Part shown: piece after piece, positions 1 to 4,638 of the stretch | Layout: every line of letters begins with the position of its first letter | Position numbering within the stretch: position 1 is the stretch's first letter | Assembly (NCBI GenBank): GCA_022709775.1 | Contig: JAKLIE010000156.1 | Coordinates: forward strand, 1-5,435 | Reading direction: 5' to 3' | Source of the DNA: Pseudomonadota bacterium | Lineage (GTDB): Bacteria > Pseudomonadota > Gammaproteobacteria > Burkholderiales > Casimicrobiaceae | DNA: 5,435 bases | Position numbers and translations under genes: made by a program | Notes under the pieces: generated by a model | The model's input: the letters and a program-made list of their open reading frames with translations, nothing else | Told to the model about the DNA's origin: nothing | Databases searched by the model: none

Positions 1-394
1 CCGGGCGCGTCGGCAGCGCGCCGCCCGCGAGCACCTGCCGCGCGACCGCGCGGATTGTCGCGCTCACTTCCGACGCGGAAGGCTTGCGCCGATAGTTCTG
101 GTCGTGAACGTACGCTCGCTTCAGGCGCTCGAGCGCCGCGACCGCGTCGGGCTGCGCGAGCGCCGCCATGCGCCATGCGCCGATCGACGCCCCGGCGAGC
201 TCGACGCGCGGCATCGCGGGCATCCATTCGCGCGCGAGACGCTGGTCGAGCGGAATGAGCGCGAGCCCCTTCGGCCCTCCGGCCGCGGCGGGAATCGCGC
301 AGATGTCCGCGGGCGCGATGCCGCGTTCGCGCAGGTGCGCGAGCGCGCGGGGTCCGGCGCGAAGCTCGAGGAGGTCGGTGTCGGAAGCGTGCAC
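1..394 (-). CDS. Patatin-like phospholipase family protein (partial, N-terminal part)
   Basis: The minus strand reads as a continuous protein of 131 codons that runs off the left edge, so the C-terminal part is missing. Two hallmarks of the patatin fold are visible. A glycine-rich oxyanion-hole segment, AAAGGPKGL, lies near residues 36-44. The nucleophile elbow GASIGAW (GxSxG, Ser70) lies near residues 68-74. The N-terminal segment 'LRAGPRALAHLRERGIAP' just ahead of them also fits a bacterial patatin-like subfamily. Patatin-like enzymes are serine lipid acyl hydrolases with a Ser-Asp dyad; the Asp would lie beyond the edge and cannot be checked. I chose the GTG at 394-392 because the frame upstream has no ATG before an in-frame TAG near 490, and the protein then begins close to the conserved region. 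No Shine-Dalgarno sequence is seen. The gene is divergent from the sigma-factor gene. The substrate and cellular role are unknown. The family call is strong, the exact start less so. Confidence 0.85.
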   Translation of the reverse strand, partial: MHASDTDLLELRAGPRALAHLRERGIAPADICAIPAAAGGPKGLALIPLDQRLAREWMPAMPRVELAGASIGAWRMAALAQPDAVAALERLKRAYVHDQNYRRKPSASEVSATIRAVARQVLAGGALPTRP

Positions 395-561
395 GGGACG
401 TCGGACCGGTGTTTCCGGTCGCGCGAGCGTTCGGCGTCGCCTCGTGGCCGGGCTCGCGTTCGCCGGGACATTGCCCGGCGAACGCGGCCGCGCAGTCTAC
501 AACGTGGACGCCCGGGGGGCCGCTGGACTACCATCTCAACCCCGACCGCGCCCGCCGCACC
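395..561. other. Divergent intergenic region between patatin-like gene and sigma-factor gene
   Basis: This 167-bp gap should carry the start sites for both divergent genes. It holds the inverted repeat at 404-420. On the plus strand there are weak promoter-like hexamers, TTGCCC at 471-476 and TACAAC at 498-503, but they are 21 bp apart, longer than the usual 16-18 bp spacer. No GGAAC-type ECF -35 element was found at a sensible distance on the plus strand, so autoregulation of the sigma factor is not supported by eye. No convincing ORF lies here. Confidence 0.4.
404..420. promoter_or_regulatory. Perfect 6-bp inverted repeat, operator-like (GACCGG-TGTTT-CCGGTC)
   Basis: GACCGG at 404-409 and CCGGTC at 415-420 are exact reverse complements around a 5-bp AT-richer spacer. 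The site ends ten bases upstream of the GTG start of the patatin-like gene, within the divergent gap before the sigma-factor gene. Its size and placement suit a dimeric repressor site or a small hairpin in the 5' leader. In a GC-rich genome a 6-bp palindrome can arise by chance, so a regulatory role is inferred only from position. Confidence 0.3.
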
Positions 562-1149
562 ATGGACGCATCCACGTTCGCCGCCGAGATCGAGACGCAC
601 CGCCGCTACCTGATGCGCGTCGCGCAACTGCAGCTGCGCGACCGCGACGCGGCGCAGGACGTGGTGCAGGACACGCTCGTCGCCGCGCTGTCGGGCGCGG
701 GCGGGTTCGACGGCCGGTCGAGTCTCAAGACCTGGCTCACCGGGATCCTCAAGCACAAGATCGTCGACGCGATCCGGCGCAAGGCGAAGGCGCCGGTGCC
801 CCTTTCGGTGCTCGACGACGAGGGCACGATCGACGACTTCGACGCGATGTTCCGGTCCGACGGGCGCTGGGACGCCCCGCCGGCCGACTGGGGCGATCCG
901 GAGGCCGCGCTCAACCAGCGCCAGTTCTTCGACGTGATGGAGTTCTGTCTCGAGAAGCTCCCGCCCCAGGCCGGCCGCGTGTTCATGATGCGCGAGGTGA
1001 TGGAGCTGGAAACCGAGGAGATCTGTAAGGAACTGGCGATCACCGCGAACAACCTCTGGGTGATCCTGTACCGCGCCAGGATGGCGTTGCGCGTCTGTCT
1101 GGAGCAGCACTGGTTCGCCGGCGGCGCCCGCCGCCCGACCCCGGCGTGA
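562..1149 (+). CDS. ECF-type RNA polymerase sigma-70 family factor
   Basis: This 195-residue protein has the two-domain layout of an extracytoplasmic-function sigma factor. The sigma-2 region spans about residues 10-75. It includes 'RDRDAAQDVVQDTLV', typical of core-binding region 2.1/2.2, and 'FDGRSSLKTWLTGILKHKIVDAIRR', typical of the -10 recognition helices. The sigma-4 region spans about residues 119-182 and includes 'LPPQAGRVFMMREVMELET' followed by the helix-turn-helix 'EEICKELAITANNLWVILYRAR'. An acidic linker of roughly 40 residues separates them. It should direct core RNA polymerase to a specific promoter set; the target genes cannot be read from this window. The ATG at 562 is preferred over an in-frame ATG at 409, because the extra 51 residues would be Arg/Pro/Gly-rich and unlike a sigma N-terminus. 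No clear Shine-Dalgarno precedes it. The next gene, 18 bp downstream, encodes a small zinc-finger protein, as expected for a sigma/anti-sigma pair. I believe it matches the betaproteobacterial family defined as TIGR02943, but this was not checked. Confidence 0.92.
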   Translation: MDASTFAAEIETHRRYLMRVAQLQLRDRDAAQDVVQDTLVAALSGAGGFDGRSSLKTWLTGILKHKIVDAIRRKAKAPVPLSVLDDEGTIDDFDAMFRSDGRWDAPPADWGDPEAALNQRQFFDVMEFCLEKLPPQAGRVFMMREVMELETEEICKELAITANNLWVILYRARMALRVCLEQHWFAGGARRPTPA

Positions 1150-1152
1150 TTC

Positions 1153-1158
1153 GGAGGA
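1153..1158 (+). promoter_or_regulatory. Shine-Dalgarno sequence for the zinc-finger protein gene
   Basis: GGAGGA ends nine bases before the ATG at 1168 and is the clearest ribosome binding site in the plus-strand cluster. It supports the ATG at 1168 over the longer overlapping reading in another frame that starts at 1146. Confidence 0.7.
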
Positions 1159-1167
1159 CCGGATTCG

Positions 1168-1362
1168 ATGGCCGTGAGCTGGCTCGACGCGAAGCACCAG
1201 TGCAAGGACGTCACGCGCCTGGTGTCGCTGGCGCAGGACGTCCGGCTGCCGTGGCAGCAGCGGCTCAAGGTGCGCCTGCACCTCTCGGTCTGCGCGGCGT
1301 GCGCGCGGTTCGAGTCGCAGGTGCGCTTCCTGCGCGAGGCGGCGCGGCGGTACAAGTCGTGA
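1168..1362 (+). CDS. Small zf-HC2 (ZAS-like) zinc-finger protein, putative anti-sigma factor
   Basis: This 64-residue basic protein contains the ligand pattern of zinc-binding anti-sigma factors: C12 (preceded by H10), then H38-x3-C42-x2-C45. The spacing HxxxCxxC is the hallmark of the ZAS/zf-HC2 domain. No membrane segment is present, so it is predicted to be soluble and cytoplasmic, with the metal site being almost the whole protein. Family members bind the cognate sigma factor and keep it from core polymerase. Some release it when the cysteines are oxidised and zinc is lost, whereas others sense signals through an attached domain that is absent here. It follows the sigma-factor gene by 18 bp with a good ribosome binding site, which argues for co-transcription and a direct partnership. 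The function is inferred from the motif and position; it could also be a co-regulator rather than an inhibitor. Confidence 0.85.
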   Translation: MAVSWLDAKHQCKDVTRLVSLAQDVRLPWQQRLKVRLHLSVCAACARFESQVRFLREAARRYKS

Positions 1363-1395
1363 TGCGAGCGTCGTCGGACCCGGCCGGGCATCGCG

Positions 1396-1412
1396 CCGAC
1401 GCGCCGCGTCGG
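1396..1412 (+). repeat. GC-rich hairpin in the leader of thiS
   Basis: CCGACGC (1396-1402) and GCGTCGG (1406-1412) form a perfect 7-bp stem with a GCC loop, ending 17 nt before the GTG start of thiS. No run of T follows, so it is not a standard Rho-independent terminator. It sits in the 67-bp gap between the zinc-finger gene and thiS. It could pause or protect the message at the boundary between the regulator genes and the thiamin genes, or be chance structure in GC-rich DNA. Confidence 0.45.
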
Positions 1413-1429
1413 AAGCGGGCGAGACTTCG

Positions 1430-1633
1430 GTGACCACCATCAGCGTCAACGGGGTCGAACGCGCGATCGCCGGCGAGATGTCGGTCGCCGATCTCGTCCG
1501 CGATCTCGCGCTCGAAGGCAAGCGCATCGCCGTCGAGGTGAACGGCGAGATCGTCCCGCGCAGCCGCTACGCCGAGACGCGGCTCGCTGCCGGCGACCGT
1601 CTCGAGATCGTCGGCGCCGTCGGCGGCGGCTGA
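1430..1633 (+). CDS. thiS: ThiS, sulfur carrier protein for thiamin thiazole synthesis
   Basis: This is a 67-residue ubiquitin-like protein that ends in VGAVGGG, the di-glycine tail needed for adenylation and thiocarboxylation. Family features are the N-terminal strand 'TTISVNGV', the helix '[12 protein letters not shown]', the strand '[15 protein letters not shown]' at about residues 31-45, and '[16 protein letters not shown]' at the end. The C-terminal glycine is activated by a ThiF/MoeB-type enzyme, loaded with sulfur, and then donates it to ThiG. The activating enzyme is not in this window. The start is a GTG at 1430-1432; no in-frame ATG lies nearby upstream, and the length is normal for the family. 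Only a weak purine stretch precedes it. thiG follows 35 bp later, the standard partner arrangement. Confidence 0.95.
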   Translation: MTTISVNGVERAIAGEMSVADLVRDLALEGKRIAVEVNGEIVPRSRYAETRLAAGDRLEIVGAVGGG

Positions 1634-1636
1634 CAG

Positions 1637-1655
1637 GCCCGCCCCCGGCGCGGGC
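1637..1655 (+). repeat. Hairpin between thiS and thiG
   Basis: GCCCGC (1637-1642) and GCGGGC (1650-1655) can pair as a 6-bp stem around a 7-nt loop, starting three bases after the thiS stop codon. No T tract follows. It lies just upstream of the promoter-like TACAAT at 1657-1662. It might stabilise or attenuate the thiS message, and its function is unproven. Confidence 0.35.
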
Positions 1656-1656
1656 G

Positions 1657-1662
1657 TACAAT
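1657..1662 (+). promoter_or_regulatory. Possible -10 element (TACAAT) immediately before thiG
   Basis: TACAAT differs from the sigma-70 -10 consensus TATAAT at one position and stands out in a GC-rich gap. It ends six bases before the thiG ATG, so transcription would begin at or next to the start codon and give a leaderless message. This agrees with the lack of a Shine-Dalgarno sequence before thiG. The best -35 candidate, CTGACA at 1630-1635, is 21 bp away, which is too far for a strong promoter, so the call is tentative. Confidence 0.35.
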
Positions 1663-1668
1663 TCGCGC

Positions 1669-2475
1669 ATGAACGCACCCCATCCCGCCCCGCCGGACGA
1701 CCCGCTGGTGATCGCGGGCCGGGCCTACCGGTCGCGGCTCCTCGTCGGCACCGGCAAGTACCGTGATTTCGCGCAAACCCGCGAGGCGGTCGTCGCGTCC
1801 GGCGCCCGGATCGTCACCGTCGCGATCCGCCGCACGAACATCGGCCAGGACGCGAGCGCGCCGTCGCTGCTCGACGCGCTGCCGCCTTCCGAGTTCACGT
1901 ATCTCCCCAACACCGCCGGCTGCTACACGGCCGACGACGCGGTGCGCACGCTCAGGCTCGCGCGCGAGCTGCTCGACGGCCACAAGCTCGTCAAGCTCGA
2001 GGTGCTGGGCGACAAGGACACGCTGTTCCCCGACGTGCGCCAGACGCTCGCGGCGGCCGAGACGCTCGTGCGCGACGGCTTCGACGTGATGGTGTACACG
2101 TCCGACGACCCGATCGTCGCGCGCGAGCTGGAGGCGATCGGCTGCGTCGCGATCATGCCGCTCGCCTCGCTGATCGGCTCGGGCATGGGGATCCTGAACC
2201 CGTGGAACCTGAAGCTCATCCTCGAGCAGGCGAAGGTGCCGGTGATCGTCGACGCCGGCGTCGGCACCGCGTCGGACGCCGCGATCGCGATGGAGCTGGG
2301 ATGCGCGGGCGTGCTGATGAACACGGCGATCGCGCAGGCGCGCGAGCCGGTGCGCATGGCGCGCGCGATGAAGCTCGCGGTCGAGGCGGGTCGCGAGGCG
2401 TTCCTCGCGGGACGCATGCCGCGCAAGCTCTATGCGGCGAGCCCCAGCTCGCCGACGTCCGGCCTCATCGGCTGA
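1669..2475 (+). CDS. thiG: ThiG, thiazole synthase
   Basis: This 268-residue TIM-barrel enzyme forms the thiazole phosphate of thiamin from 1-deoxy-D-xylulose 5-phosphate, dehydroglycine and sulfur carried on ThiS. It is cytoplasmic. Recognisable segments in order are '[13 protein letters not shown]' (about 22-34), '[13 protein letters not shown]' (49-61), and '[19 protein letters not shown]' (76-94). Next is '[10 protein letters not shown]' (106-115), where K109 is the expected Schiff-base lysine. These are followed by 'VMVYTSDDP' (140-148), the phosphate-binding '[13 protein letters not shown]' (163-175) and '[13 protein letters not shown]' (192-204), and the C-terminal '[19 protein letters not shown]'. 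The length and motifs are complete, so the enzyme is expected to be active. The ATG at 1669 has no Shine-Dalgarno, but a TACAAT lies just upstream. The stop codon overlaps the start of the next gene as TGATG. No thiamin-pyrophosphate riboswitch was recognised upstream. Confidence 0.97.
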   Translation: MNAPHPAPPDDPLVIAGRAYRSRLLVGTGKYRDFAQTREAVVASGARIVTVAIRRTNIGQDASAPSLLDALPPSEFTYLPNTAGCYTADDAVRTLRLARELLDGHKLVKLEVLGDKDTLFPDVRQTLAAAETLVRDGFDVMVYTSDDPIVARELEAIGCVAIMPLASLIGSGMGILNPWNLKLILEQAKVPVIVDAGVGTASDAAIAMELGCAGVLMNTAIAQAREPVRMARAMKLAVEAGREAFLAGRMPRKLYAASPSSPTSGLIG

Positions 2476-3128
2476 TGCGCGCCGCGATCCTTTCCGCCGC
2501 CGCATTCGCGCTGTCGGCGATCGTTTCCGTCGCGCAGGCGGTGCCTCCGACGCGCGACGAGCTCGCGCAGTGGTGCGCCGGCGCCGAGGACATGGGGCAC
2601 TGCGGCCGCCTCGTCGAGGAGCAGCAGATGAAGCGCCTCCCGGGGCTCGCGAAGCGCGAGGGCGTCAATCTCAGGGTCGCGCTCTATCCGACCGGGACCG
2701 CGACGTTCGCCGACGTCGAGAATCCGCTCCACCCGGTCTCGATCAGCCTGTTCGACTCGATCGATTCGATCAACGCGGTGCTGCTGTTCAAGACGCAGGG
2801 CGACCGGGCGACGTTCGTGCTGCTGCAGCGAGTTGGAAACCGGACGACCGAGCTTCCCTCCGAGCCCGCGCTCTCCCCCGACCGGCAGCGCCTCGCGACC
2901 GCCGACTTCTGCTCGACCGGCTGCACGAACGAGCTCGTCGTCTGGCGCGTCACGCGCGAGGGCGTCGTCAAGGAGCTTTCGTGGCGGTCGACCGAGGACT
3001 GGGCCGATGCGACGCCGCGCTGGAAGGACGCCGACACCGTCGTGGTCGAGTACACGACCGCGAACGACGGGACACTCCGCACGCTCGAGCGCAAGCTCTC
3101 GCAGGCCGGCTGGCTGCCGCCGCGCTGA
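2475..3128 (+). CDS. Putative secreted/periplasmic protein with four cysteines, unknown function
   Basis: This 217-residue protein was not recognised as a named family. Residues 1-22 form a clear Sec signal peptide: a basic start MRAA, a hydrophobic core, and AQA before VPP as a signal peptidase I site. No lipobox cysteine is present, so a soluble periplasmic or exported protein is expected. The mature part holds four cysteines, C34 and C43 near the N-terminus and C146 and C150 in 'DFCSTGC', suited to two disulfide bonds. The section around residues 66-160 alternates as short beta strands. '[27 protein letters not shown]' recalls a blade of a TolB/WD-like beta-propeller, but only one such unit is evident and the protein is too short for a full propeller. 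Its ATG overlaps the thiG stop codon (TGATG), implying translational coupling, and trmB begins five bases after its end. GC content and codon use match its neighbours, so it appears native rather than newly acquired. Nothing in the protein links it to thiamin synthesis or tRNA modification. Confidence 0.85.
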   Translation: MRAAILSAAAFALSAIVSVAQAVPPTRDELAQWCAGAEDMGHCGRLVEEQQMKRLPGLAKREGVNLRVALYPTGTATFADVENPLHPVSISLFDSIDSINAVLLFKTQGDRATFVLLQRVGNRTTELPSEPALSPDRQRLATADFCSTGCTNELVVWRVTREGVVKELSWRSTEDWADATPRWKDADTVVVEYTTANDGTLRTLERKLSQAGWLPPR

Positions 3129-3133
3129 CCCCG

Positions 3134-3871
3134 ATGGCCGACGAGGCGCCGGAGATCGTCCGCCGTCCGGTGAGGAGCTACGTGCTGCGGCAGGGGCGCC
3201 TGTCGCCCGCCCAGGCGCGCGCACTCGAGACGCTAGCCCCGAGGTACTGCCTGCCCTTCGCCCGCGCGCCGATCGATTTCGCGGCGGTTTTCGGCCGGCG
3301 CGCGCCTGCCGTGCTCGAGATCGGCTGCGGCATGGGCGAGACGACCGCCGCGATCGCGCTGGCGCATCCGGATACCGACTTCGTCGGCATCGAGGTGCAC
3401 GGGCCGGGCGTCGGATCGGTCCTCAATCGCATCGAGCAGTCGTCGCTCGCGAACTTGCGCATGATCCAGCACGACGCAGTCGAAGTCGTCGAGGCGATGA
3501 TCTCGCACGGCTCGCTCGCGGGCATCCACGTCTACTTCCCCGATCCCTGGCCCAAGAAGCGCCACCACAAGCGCCGGCTGCTCCAGCCGGCGTTCGTGCG
3601 CGCGCTCGCGACGCGCCTCGCGCCGGGCGGCTACCTGCACGCGGCGACCGACTGGGCGCCGTACGCCGAGGAGATTCTCGCGACGCTCTCCTCCGAGCCG
3701 CTGCTCGCGAACACCGCGCAGCGCTACGCGCCCCGGCCCGACTGGCGTCCGCAGACGAAGTTCGAGACGCGGGGTCTCAAGCTCGGCCACGAGGTGTTCG
3801 ACATCCTGTTTCGCAGGGGGGCGGCCGCCAGTTCCGCTGCCGCTCCCGGCGGCTCGGCGCGGGCGCCCTGA
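3134..3871 (+). CDS. trmB: TrmB, tRNA (guanine-N7-)-methyltransferase (tRNA m7G46)
   Basis: This 245-residue protein is an S-adenosylmethionine-dependent Rossmann-fold enzyme that methylates N7 of G46 in the variable loop of tRNA. Motifs in order are the N-terminal '[14 protein letters not shown]' (about 14-27), the SAM-binding '[12 protein letters not shown]' (60-71), the acidic '[10 protein letters not shown]' (83-92, with E87), and the TrmB signature '[20 protein letters not shown]' (133-152). After these come '[10 protein letters not shown]' (171-180) and the C-terminal '[19 protein letters not shown]' (206-224), which holds the TKFE element. All key motifs are intact. Residues after about 228 form an Ala/Ser/Gly/Pro-rich tail that looks dispensable. 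The ATG at 3134 gives the expected N-terminus and lies five bases after the preceding stop; no Shine-Dalgarno is visible, so translation probably relies on coupling. It is the last gene of the plus-strand cluster. Confidence 0.97.
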   Translation: MADEAPEIVRRPVRSYVLRQGRLSPAQARALETLAPRYCLPFARAPIDFAAVFGRRAPAVLEIGCGMGETTAAIALAHPDTDFVGIEVHGPGVGSVLNRIEQSSLANLRMIQHDAVEVVEAMISHGSLAGIHVYFPDPWPKKRHHKRRLLQPAFVRALATRLAPGGYLHAATDWAPYAEEILATLSSEPLLANTAQRYAPRPDWRPQTKFETRGLKLGHEVFDILFRRGAAASSAAAPGGSARAP

Positions 3872-4065
3872 CTACCGCGCTTCGTTTCCGCTTCCCCTGC
3901 TCCTGGAAACGCCGACCCGTTCGGGTCGCTGCCGGGTCTTTGCTGCGTCCCGACGTCGACGACCACTTTCGACCCGTTGCAGCCTTTCGCACGCGAAGAA
4001 ACCGGACGTTGGCACGCCTCCTCCATGGGCCGCACCGCGTTCTCCGCGTTTCCCCGCGCGATTGC
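3872..4065. other. Convergent intergenic region at a base-composition break
   Basis: This 194-bp stretch lies between the ends of trmB and the minus-strand membrane-protein gene. I see no credible gene in it; open frames here are extensions or shadows. It contains a 9-bp direct repeat, CGACCCGTT, at 3913-3921 and 3970-3978. A short inverted repeat, TTCGC-AC-GCGAA, lies at 3986-3997, and a candidate hairpin follows trmB near 3914-3941. GC falls from about 70% on the left to about 50% on the right across it. Confidence 0.5.
3914..3941 (+). terminator. Weak candidate terminator after trmB
   Basis: GACCCG at 3914-3919 can pair with CGGGTC at 3933-3938, which is followed directly by TTT (3939-3941). 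An alternative pairing uses the nearer CGGGTC at 3922-3927 with a very tight loop. The site lies about 42 bp after the trmB stop codon, a sensible place for a terminator, but the T run is only three bases long, so termination here is uncertain. Confidence 0.3.
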
Positions 4066-4626
4066 TCATCTTTTCGGAGTCGCGGAGGTCGGTGCACGCG
4101 AGGCTTCACGCGCTTCGTCACTCGCTACGACGGATTGCTGAAAGAACATTCGAATCATTCGCTTTTCACCTAGCACCCGCCCAAGTTCCCGGATCACGCA
4201 GTAATTGAGAATAACGACAAGCAGGACGATCTGGAGCGCCCAGAAATGCGGCCACACGATCTCGGAAAGCAGCCTTTCGTTGCCAGCGACGATTCCGCCG
4301 GCCTCCTTGGCGAAATCATAAAGTCTCTCGAGATAGTGGATGAAGCTCGCGACCACATAGTAGATGGCGGTCTTCCATACGATGTTATAGACCAGCGGCT
4401 TCTCCGGGAATCGATTGATCAGCGGCCAAAGGTCGGCGAGCAGGACAGCCTTGCCGATGATCAGCGCGGCAAGCGCGATCTGTGCCGACGAAGTGACCGG
4501 CAGCCCCGTTCCCTCCGTCATGAGGACTCTGACCCACCCGACGATGTGCAGAGCGATGAAGAAGAAGAGGGTTGGCGGCAATACGGCCAGAAACTCTTCC
4601 TTCACCTTTTCGACAGCTTTGTTCAT
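4066..4626 (-). CDS. Four-helix integral membrane protein, conserved hypothetical
   Basis: This 186-residue protein begins with a charged amphipathic stretch, MNKAVEKVKEEF, and then has four likely transmembrane helices at about residues 14-35, 48-70, 79-98 and 126-145. A basic tail follows. Distinctive segments are 'LPPTLFFFIALHIV', 'INRFPEKPLVYNIVWKT', 'FIHYLERLYDF' and 'IVWPHFWALQIVLLVVILNY'. I recall similar small membrane proteins annotated only as hypothetical in Proteobacteria, and no function can be assigned. The gene starts 12 bp after the DUF1254-type gene on the same strand, so the two are probably co-transcribed. GC is about 50%, far below the trmB side, and codons such as TTT, ATA and GAA are frequent. 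Residues after about 165 are polar with Ala, Arg, Ser and Pro (ending TPKR) and look less conserved than the rest. The ATG at 4626 has no strong ribosome binding site. Confidence 0.85.
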   Translation of the reverse strand: MNKAVEKVKEEFLAVLPPTLFFFIALHIVGWVRVLMTEGTGLPVTSSAQIALAALIIGKAVLLADLWPLINRFPEKPLVYNIVWKTAIYYVVASFIHYLERLYDFAKEAGGIVAGNERLLSEIVWPHFWALQIVLLVVILNYCVIRELGRVLGEKRMIRMFFQQSVVASDEAREASRAPTSATPKR

Positions 4627-4638
4627 CGCAGTTACGCG

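Noticed and set aside
409..561. Upstream in-frame ATG at 409 as the sigma-factor start
   Set aside because: The extra 51 residues would be low-complexity Arg/Pro/Gly-rich, and the sigma-2 region begins right after the ATG at 562.
1363..1429. Thiamin-pyrophosphate riboswitch upstream of thiS
   Set aside because: The gap is only 67 bp, and I could not find the conserved THI-element core, only a simple hairpin.
121..1527. Long minus-strand open frame (468 codons) across the sigma factor, zinc-finger and thiS genes
   Set aside because: It is an Arg/Ala-rich shadow caused by high GC. It runs antisense to three well-supported genes and shows no recognisable domain.
1630..1662. Full sigma-70 promoter CTGACA ... 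TACAAT before thiG
   Set aside because: The 21-bp spacing exceeds the functional range for the housekeeping promoter, so only the -10-like element is kept, at low confidence.
1567..2505. Minus-strand open frame (312 codons) opposite thiG
   Set aside because: It is antisense to an intact thiG, and its composition (Arg, His, Asp, Ala repeats) is typical of a shadow frame.
3872..4065. Small genes or an insertion-sequence end in the convergent gap
   Set aside because: No frame with plausible coding character, no terminal inverted repeats of useful length and no transposase fragment were seen.
2833..4173. Plus-strand open frame (446 codons) covering the secreted-protein gene end, trmB and the gap
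   Set aside because: It is in a different frame from trmB, with Arg/Ala/Pro-rich shadow composition, and it runs into the low-GC region without any domain.
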